Of a stretch of 18,074 nucleotides of DNA, positions 13,869-18,074 are shown piece by piece (positions within the stretch are counted from its first letter, which is position 1; each line of letters begins with the position of its first letter). The stretch comes from CAXYVX01 sp964292495 (GTDB lineage Bacteria > Patescibacteriota > Saccharimonadia > Saccharimonadales > Saccharimonadaceae). The notes under the pieces were generated by a model. That model was not told where the DNA came from, made no database searches, and saw only the letters and a program-made list of their open reading frames with translations. The stretch spans positions 1 to 18,074 of the forward strand of contig CAXYVX010000016.1 in assembly GCA_964292495.1 (NCBI GenBank), read 5' to 3'. The position numbers and the translations under genes are program-made.

Positions 13869-13905
13869 AAAATTCGCGAAGCAGTGTACGGTTTTCGCGA
13901 ATTTT
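13869..13905 (+). terminator. Terminator of the 13377 gene, built from two TTCGCGAA copies
   Basis: AAAATTCGCGAA (13869-13880) pairs with TTCGCGAATTTT (13894-13905) over 12 bp around a 13-base loop, with ATTTC following. Confidence 0.72.
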
Positions 13906-13907
13906 AT

Positions 13908-13936
13908 TTCAAATTTTTTGCGAAAAATGCTAAAAT
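13908..13936 (+). promoter_or_regulatory. Promoter of ppa
   Basis: TTCAAA (13908-13913), 17-base spacer ending TGC, TAAAAT (13931-13936), an extended -10. Leader of about 25 bases. Confidence 0.62.
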
Positions 13937-13967
13937 CGTGTCATATAAATTTTAACGAAAGGAACTA

Positions 13968-14495
13968 ATGGACTGGAACGAAATCCTTGACGCAGGAAAT
14001 GTTGACGGCGGAATTATCAACGTTGTTAATGAAATCCCGATGGGCAGCAATAATAAAATTGAGTGGAAACGCGACCTGAAAGTTATGATGATTGACCGCG
14101 TGGAGGCGAAAATTTTCGCGAAACCGACCAATTATGGATTTATTCCGCAAACTCTCGACGAAGACGGAGACGAGCTCGACGTTCTGGCCATCACCGACGA
14201 ACCGTTGCCGACCAACGTTTATTTTGAGGGAAAAATCCTTGGCGTAATGAAATTCGTAGACGACGGAGAAGTTGACGACAAAATTATCGTGGTGCCAGCA
14301 GACGATCGCAACACCGGCGACGCTTACGAAACTCTCGAGGATTTGCCGAAAAACACTTTGCCGAAAATTCGCGAACACTTTGAAAACTACAAGAATTTGA
14401 AGAAAAAAGGCTCAACGGTTGTGACAGGTTTTGGCGACGCTGAGGAAGCAAAAGCGATCATCAAACTCGCGCAGGAACGCTGGACGAACAAATAA
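13968..14495 (+). CDS. ppa: Inorganic pyrophosphatase, family I
   Basis: Hydrolyses pyrophosphate to phosphate in the cytosol, pulling biosynthetic reactions forward. 175 residues, typical of bacterial family I enzymes. The N-terminal part has the family pattern VNEIPMGSNNKIEW (Glu22, Lys30, Glu32), then DR (43-44) and NYGFIPQT (55-62). The metal-binding motif DEDGDELDV holds Asp66, Asp68 and Asp71. The segment VVPADDRN (about residues 107-114) matches the second acidic cluster. AAAGGA lies about five bases before the ATG. It is monocistronic and shares a bidirectional terminator with the convergent PLD gene. No odd features. Confidence 0.97.
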   Translation: MDWNEILDAGNVDGGIINVVNEIPMGSNNKIEWKRDLKVMMIDRVEAKIFAKPTNYGFIPQTLDEDGDELDVLAITDEPLPTNVYFEGKILGVMKFVDDGEVDDKIIVVPADDRNTGDAYETLEDLPKNTLPKIREHFENYKNLKKKGSTVVTGFGDAEEAKAIIKLAQERWTNK

Positions 14496-14504
14496 TTTCT
14501 GGCA

Positions 14505-14539
14505 AATCAAAAACCGCCAACATCTGGCGGTTTTTGATT
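14505..14539. terminator. Bidirectional terminator between ppa and the PLD gene
   Basis: AATCAAAAACCGCCA (14505-14519) pairs perfectly over 15 bp with TGGCGGTTTTTGATT (14525-14539) around a five-base loop. A/T tracts on both sides allow use in both directions. Confidence 0.85.
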
Positions 14540-14546
14540 GGGAATT

Positions 14547-15551
14547 TTATTTCAATACTTTTTCCGCGAAAAACTTTTCAAGCTCCGCGATGACGCGCTT
14601 GTTTTCGGTAAGTAGTGCAACTTCTCGCGTGCCGATTCTACTACCAGCCGCGACGAAATTATGCGACCCAGTTAGCGCAATTTTTCTGCCGTCTTCCATG
14701 TTAAAAATGATGAATTTCGCGTGGAGATATTGCGATGATTTGTATAAATTTTTCTTGCGCAAATCGTTTTTCCCGAGCAAGAGCATGAATTTATTGCTCG
14801 CGTTTTCAGCATTGCTGAGCGGATTAAAATACAGATCAGCCGCGTCTTCTTTTCTGCGGATGATGCCCGCCAAGCGCCCGGTTGGCTGATATTGACTGAC
14901 CAAAGTCAGGGAATCCGCTTCTTTCGCGAGATCCGCAGCCGTGTTGTAGATGATTGAGCGACCAGGATGTCCGTCATCAAAGAGCACGGTTCCTATGGAT
15001 GATTTCTCGCGGTGATTGCGCGTCAAGCGTTTAGTGCGGTCAGCGCGTTCAATTTCGCGATGCTCCTTTTCAATGGTGTCCGCTAGCGTCGCGTCGTCAA
15101 CGCGGAACATGTAATCGTTGTTCATGACAATCGCTTCGTCATCTGTATTGACGCCGCCGAAAGCAAAAACCGTGTCGTCAACGACCAGCCATTTTGAGTG
15201 CGTCCGGCTGGCAAAAAGCGTGCCATAATTGCGTCCGAGCCAGCGGAATTTTGCGCCCGATTGCCTGAATTCTCGCGAAAGTTTTGAGCTGTCGCGAATC
15301 ACACGAACGCCGGATTTGACCAGTTCGTTCTTGTTTAAACCAAATGAAAACGTCGCGAAATCTGCCGCGATGTGCACGTCAACGCCACGTTTTGCGGTGG
15401 CCAGAAGGGCGTCAACAAAATCCGTGGTCACATTGTCGCGGTACATGAGAAGCCCGATCAAAAAAACTCGCCGCTCAGCTTTCGCGAGGAGTTCAATCGC
15501 CTCGGAAATATATTTTTGCGGTGTCAAAAGTTCAATTTTTGGTTCGTTCAT
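14547..15551 (-). CDS. Phospholipase D-like (cardiolipin synthase-type) protein
   Basis: 334 residues of the PLD superfamily, which transfers or hydrolyses phosphodiesters such as phospholipid head groups. ATG 15551 is chosen over in-frame ATGs at 15557 and 15581 because TATAAT at 15563-15558 lies directly before it; the mRNA should be leaderless. The first HKD motif is intact (His118, Lys120, Asp125 in HSKWLVVD, then FGGVN). The second reads HAKFIIFN (His277, Lys279) with Asn284 where Asp is usual, followed by LTGSHNF. Both catalytic His-Lys pairs are present, so activity is plausible. Residues 28-36 are hydrophobic but too short for a membrane anchor. Most cardiolipin synthases have N-terminal membrane segments, so a soluble phosphodiesterase or another PLD-family role is also possible. 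Confidence 0.85.
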   Translation of the reverse strand: MNEPKIELLTPQKYISEAIELLAKAERRVFLIGLLMYRDNVTTDFVDALLATAKRGVDVHIAADFATFSFGLNKNELVKSGVRVIRDSSKLSREFRQSGAKFRWLGRNYGTLFASRTHSKWLVVDDTVFAFGGVNTDDEAIVMNNDYMFRVDDATLADTIEKEHREIERADRTKRLTRNHREKSSIGTVLFDDGHPGRSIIYNTAADLAKEADSLTLVSQYQPTGRLAGIIRRKEDAADLYFNPLSNAENASNKFMLLLGKNDLRKKNLYKSSQYLHAKFIIFNMEDGRKIALTGSHNFVAAGSRIGTREVALLTENKRVIAELEKFFAEKVLK

Positions 15552-15557
15552 TCCCAT

Positions 15558-15566
15558 ATTATAGCA
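15558..15566 (-). promoter_or_regulatory. Extended -10 promoter of the PLD gene
   Basis: On the minus strand TGCTATAAT (15566-15558), a perfect extended -10, with the ATG at 15551 six bases later. Leaderless start expected. Confidence 0.68.
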
Positions 15567-15570
15567 CGTA

Positions 15571-15599
15571 TTGCACAACATATAAGCTTGTGCTAAATT
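15571..15599 (+). promoter_or_regulatory. Promoter of the prepilin gene
   Basis: TTGCAC (15571-15576), 17-base spacer ending TGC, TAAATT (15594-15599), an extended -10. It is packed against the divergent PLD promoter. Confidence 0.6.
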
Positions 15600-15626
15600 A
15601 GTTTAACAACGAAAACGGAGAGCAAA

Positions 15627-16184
15627 ATGTTATCAAAAATCAAGGCAACAAAAAGCGAAAATGGCTTCACGATAATTGAAGTGGCGTTGGTTTTGGCGGT
15701 TGCGGGATTGATTTTTTTGGTGGTGTTTTTGGCTTTGCCGGCACTGCAAAAATCGCAAAAAGACACCGCCGCGCGCGAAGCGGTGGGGCAGACGCTGAAT
15801 CTAGCGCAAAATTATTTGGTTGACAGCGGGAATGAATGGGTCGCCGATCCAGGCAATTTACAGCAGTGGATTGACATGGAGAACAACCATTTTAGCCCAT
15901 ATATTTACGGGCAAAAAATCGCGAACGGGTCAACATCTTTCGCGTTCAGCTCGCCGCTCGGACCAAATTTACCGAGCGCAAACACCATGCAAATCCAGCT
16001 TGGCGGACTCTGCGGAAACAATCTTTCTTCAACCGCATCAGCAAGCGCCTCTGATGGCAGTGGTGTTTTTAATGTCACGCAAAACAGTTCTGCCACAAAA
16101 AACGGCAAATCGGTCAGCAACGAAAGATCGGCCGCCATCGCAATTAAATTGAGCAACGGAAATTATTATTGCCAAGATATTTAA
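15627..16184 (+). CDS. Type IV prepilin-like protein
   Basis: 185 residues. A 13-residue basic leader ends in Gly13, followed by FTIIEV: prepilin peptidase (PilD) should cut between Gly13 and Phe14, leaving Glu at +5. Residues 14-39 are the hydrophobic N-terminal helix that anchors the pilin and later forms the fibre core. Residues 40-66 continue the helix, then a Ser, Asn, Gly-rich globular domain follows. Two cysteines, Cys129 and Cys182, could form the C-terminal disulphide loop typical of pilins. CGGAG precedes the ATG. No other pilus assembly gene is in the window, so whether it is a major or minor pilin, or a type II pseudopilin, cannot be told. Type IV pili serve attachment, twitching or DNA uptake in this type of bacterium. 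Confidence 0.88.
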   Translation: MLSKIKATKSENGFTIIEVALVLAVAGLIFLVVFLALPALQKSQKDTAAREAVGQTLNLAQNYLVDSGNEWVADPGNLQQWIDMENNHFSPYIYGQKIANGSTSFAFSSPLGPNLPSANTMQIQLGGLCGNNLSSTASASASDGSGVFNVTQNSSATKNGKSVSNERSAAIAIKLSNGNYYCQDI

Positions 16185-16241
16185 CGAAAAAACCCAAAAA
16201 ATCTCGCGAATATTTACGAGTTTTTCGCGAAACGCTTTTTA

Positions 16242-16250
16242 TGATATACT
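16242..16250 (+). promoter_or_regulatory. Extended -10 promoter of secA
   Basis: TGATATACT, an extended -10 (TATACT at 16245-16250). No good -35. Leader of about 32 bases with AAGGAG eight bases before the ATG. Confidence 0.55.
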
Positions 16251-16288
16251 TGTGCCAAAGTTTTAAGAGGTTTTAAGGAGTATTAGGA

Positions 16289-18074
16289 ATGAATAAAATT
16301 TCGCGAAAACAGCGCGACAACGCATCTGATGTGATGACCAGCACGGTTCCACAGGACAACAAGACAAAAGTTTTGAGCAAAGTATTTGGTGATCCGCAAA
16401 AAAGGATTTTACGACGCCTGCAAAAAAGCGTGGATGAGATCAATTTGCTTGCGCCAAAATACGCAAAAATGGACGACGAAAAGCTTCGCGAACAGACAGA
16501 AGTTTTGAAAAAGAGACTCGCGAAAATTCAGCATTCAAACTCTTTAAAGGAAAAAGTTGTGCAAGCTAACGCGAAAAAGCAGTCCGAAAAAACCATTTCT
16601 AAGGAAAAAGTCCTCAACAAAAACAGCGACGAGGTTCGCGAAAAATACGCAAAAGCCGGTTCTGGATCAATTGAGGACTCAAACGCGCTTGACGCGATCC
16701 GCCAGAAAAAATCAGCGCAAAAGCGCGACAAAGCTCTGGACGAAATCCTTCCGGACGCGTTCGCGGTGGTTCGCGAAATGGCCACGCGCGTGCTCGGGCA
16801 GAGACATTTTGACGTGCAGCTTCTGGGCGGGATCGCGCTCCACGAGGGAAATGTTGCGGAAATGAAAACCGGTGAAGGTAAAACACTCGTTGCGACCGCC
16901 CCTGTTTATCTGAACGCATTGACCGGACGCGGCGTCCACATGGTGACCGTGAACGATTTCTTGGCGCAGCTTCATGGCGGATGGATGGGCTCGCTTTATC
17001 ACGCGCTGGGCATGAGCACCGGTGTTATCATCAATGAACAGAGCTTTGTTTTTGACCCGGAATTCATCAACGAAAATCATTTTGACAAGCGCATGCAACA
17101 CTTAAAACCGGTTTCGCGAAAAGAGGCTTACGCGGCCGACATCACCTACGGAACCAATAACGAGTTCGGATTTGATTATTTGCGCGACAACATGGTCAAC
17201 GATCCGAATTTGTTGCGTCAACGCGAGCTGAATTTCGCGATCGTTGACGAAGTAGACAGCATTTTGATCGACGAAGCGCGCACGCCGTTGATCATTTCAG
17301 CGCCGGCCGCCGAAAATCCAGACCTTTACATCAAATACGCCGCGATCGCCGCGCAACTTGTCGCTCCGTCAGTTGACATGAGCACAGTAAAAAAAGGTAT
17401 GAAAAACCCACTGACTGGCAAATTATTAGATCCGTCGGAAGCCATTGAAAACGACGGTGATTACGAACTGGACGAAAAGCGCAAATCCGTCACTTTGACC
17501 GAGCGCGGCGTTGACAAAGTAGAAAAACTTCTGGGAATCGCGAATTTATACTCGCCGGATCACGTCCGCGCGGTCTACCACATAGACCAAGCACTCAAGG
17601 CGCAAACACTTTTCAAACGCGACAAGGATTATGTTGTCAACCGCGACGGCGAAGTGATCATCGTGGACGAATTTACCGGGCGATTGATGAATGGCCGCCG
17701 CTACAACGAAGGGCTCCACCAAGCGATCGAGGCCAAGGAACACGTCCAAGTTCGCGAAGAATCACAGACGCTCGCCACGATTTCGTTCCAAAATTATTTC
17801 CGTTTATACGACAAATTGTCAGGCATGACCGGAACCGCTTTAACAGAGGCGGAGGAATTCCAGCAAATCTACGGTTTGGACGTGGTGGTCATCCCGACCA
17901 ACCGCCGAGTTTCGCGAAAAGACCACAACGACAAAATTTTCCGCAACGAAAACGGCAAGATCAAGGCTTTGGTGGCCGACATCGCGAAATACCATGAAGA
18001 AGGGCGACCGGTTTTGGTTGGCGCGGCGTCAATTCAGAAAAACGAGTTGATCGACAAGGCGCTGACCGCGGCCA
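16289..18074 (+). CDS. secA: Protein translocase subunit SecA (3' end outside window)
   Basis: ATPase motor that pushes unfolded preproteins through SecYEG; cytosolic and membrane-associated. 595 codons are visible and the frame is open at the window end. ATG 16289 has AAGGAG eight bases upstream. NBD1 shows FDVQLLGGIALHEG, the P-loop MKTGEGKT (192-199), TYGTNNEFGFDYLRDN and Walker B DEVDSILIDEART (from 320). The preprotein cross-linking domain and the start of NBD2 (LSGMTGTALTEAEEF, VIPTNRR) follow. The P-loop Met is residue 192, against about 102 in E. coli. Roughly 23 extra residues precede the VFG of the N-terminal helix. Roughly 67 Lys, Glu, Ser-rich residues are inserted between KKRLAKIQ (about 80) and ILPDAFAVVRE (about 148). 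Otherwise a housekeeping SecA. Confidence 0.96.
   Translation, partial: MNKISRKQRDNASDVMTSTVPQDNKTKVLSKVFGDPQKRILRRLQKSVDEINLLAPKYAKMDDEKLREQTEVLKKRLAKIQHSNSLKEKVVQANAKKQSEKTISKEKVLNKNSDEVREKYAKAGSGSIEDSNALDAIRQKKSAQKRDKALDEILPDAFAVVREMATRVLGQRHFDVQLLGGIALHEGNVAEMKTGEGKTLVATAPVYLNALTGRGVHMVTVNDFLAQLHGGWMGSLYHALGMSTGVIINEQSFVFDPEFINENHFDKRMQHLKPVSRKEAYAADITYGTNNEFGFDYLRDNMVNDPNLLRQRELNFAIVDEVDSILIDEARTPLIISAPAAENPDLYIKYAAIAAQLVAPSVDMSTVKKGMKNPLTGKLLDPSEAIENDGDYELDEKRKSVTLTERGVDKVEKLLGIANLYSPDHVRAVYHIDQALKAQTLFKRDKDYVVNRDGEVIIVDEFTGRLMNGRRYNEGLHQAIEAKEHVQVREESQTLATISFQNYFRLYDKLSGMTGTALTEAEEFQQIYGLDVVVIPTNRRVSRKDHNDKIFRNENGKIKALVADIAKYHEEGRPVLVGAASIQKNELIDKALTAA

Noticed and set aside
1..18074. 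TTCGCGAA as a CRISPR repeat or a DNA-uptake sequence
   Set aside because: Spacing is irregular and copies lie inside genes, so it is not CRISPR. Its density is several times higher than known uptake sequences, although an uptake role is not strictly excluded.
1..18074. UGA recoded as Gly (SR1/Gracilibacteria code)
   Set aside because: rpiB and the 6745-7086 gene end in UGA at the expected protein ends, and no conserved gene has an in-frame UGA.

Overview
The window looks like chromosomal DNA of a small-genome bacterium. I favour a member of the Patescibacteria (CPR), most likely a Saccharibacteria (TM7)-type organism, but this is inference from gene types and architecture, not from a marker phylogeny. 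Supporting points are a type IV prepilin, a membrane-anchored TraD/VirD4-like ATPase of about 990 residues, a Rel enzyme that stops after its TGS domain, a protein joining a sigma-70 region-4 helix-turn-helix to HARE-type winged helices, and very short intergenic spacers. UGA is used as a stop (rpiB and the gene ending at 6745), so the Gly-recoding SR1/Gracilibacteria code does not apply.

Layout. 1-294 (-) is the 5' part of an unknown gene, divergent from the sigma4-HARE regulator (602-1666). The TraD-like ATPase follows (1767-4733), then a minus-strand orphan gene split by an A7 tract (4782-5214). serS (5365-6690) converges on a minus-strand orphan (6745-7086). hpf (7241-7594), an acidic coiled-coil protein (7671-8528) and rel (8642-10180) form a stress and ribosome-hibernation neighbourhood. 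gap (10271-11275) converges on a third minus-strand orphan (11371-11763). Then come rpiB (11895-12395), a membrane-anchored FKBP isomerase (12461-13129), a structured RNA with a terminator (about 13204-13324), a small membrane-anchored surface protein (13377-13853), family I pyrophosphatase ppa (13968-14495), a convergent phospholipase D-like gene (14547-15551, -), a type IV prepilin (15627-16184) and the 5' two thirds of secA (16289 to the end).

Most genes appear to be single transcription units with their own sigma-70-type promoter, usually with a 17-base spacer. Two expression styles alternate. Some genes have 35-85 base leaders and a good Shine-Dalgarno. Others (ATPase, serS, rel, rpiB, PLD) place the start codon 6-11 bases after the -10 box with no Shine-Dalgarno, so their mRNAs should be leaderless or nearly so.

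Three signals stand out. First, the palindrome TCGCGA, usually within TTCGCGAA, occurs about 88 times by my hand count (about 1 per 205 bp, against about 4 expected at equal base use), resembling cyanobacterial HIP1. Second, the RNA at 13204-13324 has a closing helix and an intrinsic terminator whose 3' arm can instead pair over 10 bp with an internal loop, the logic of an attenuator or riboswitch. Third, SecA carries an N-terminal extension and a charged insertion of roughly 67 residues ahead of NBD1.
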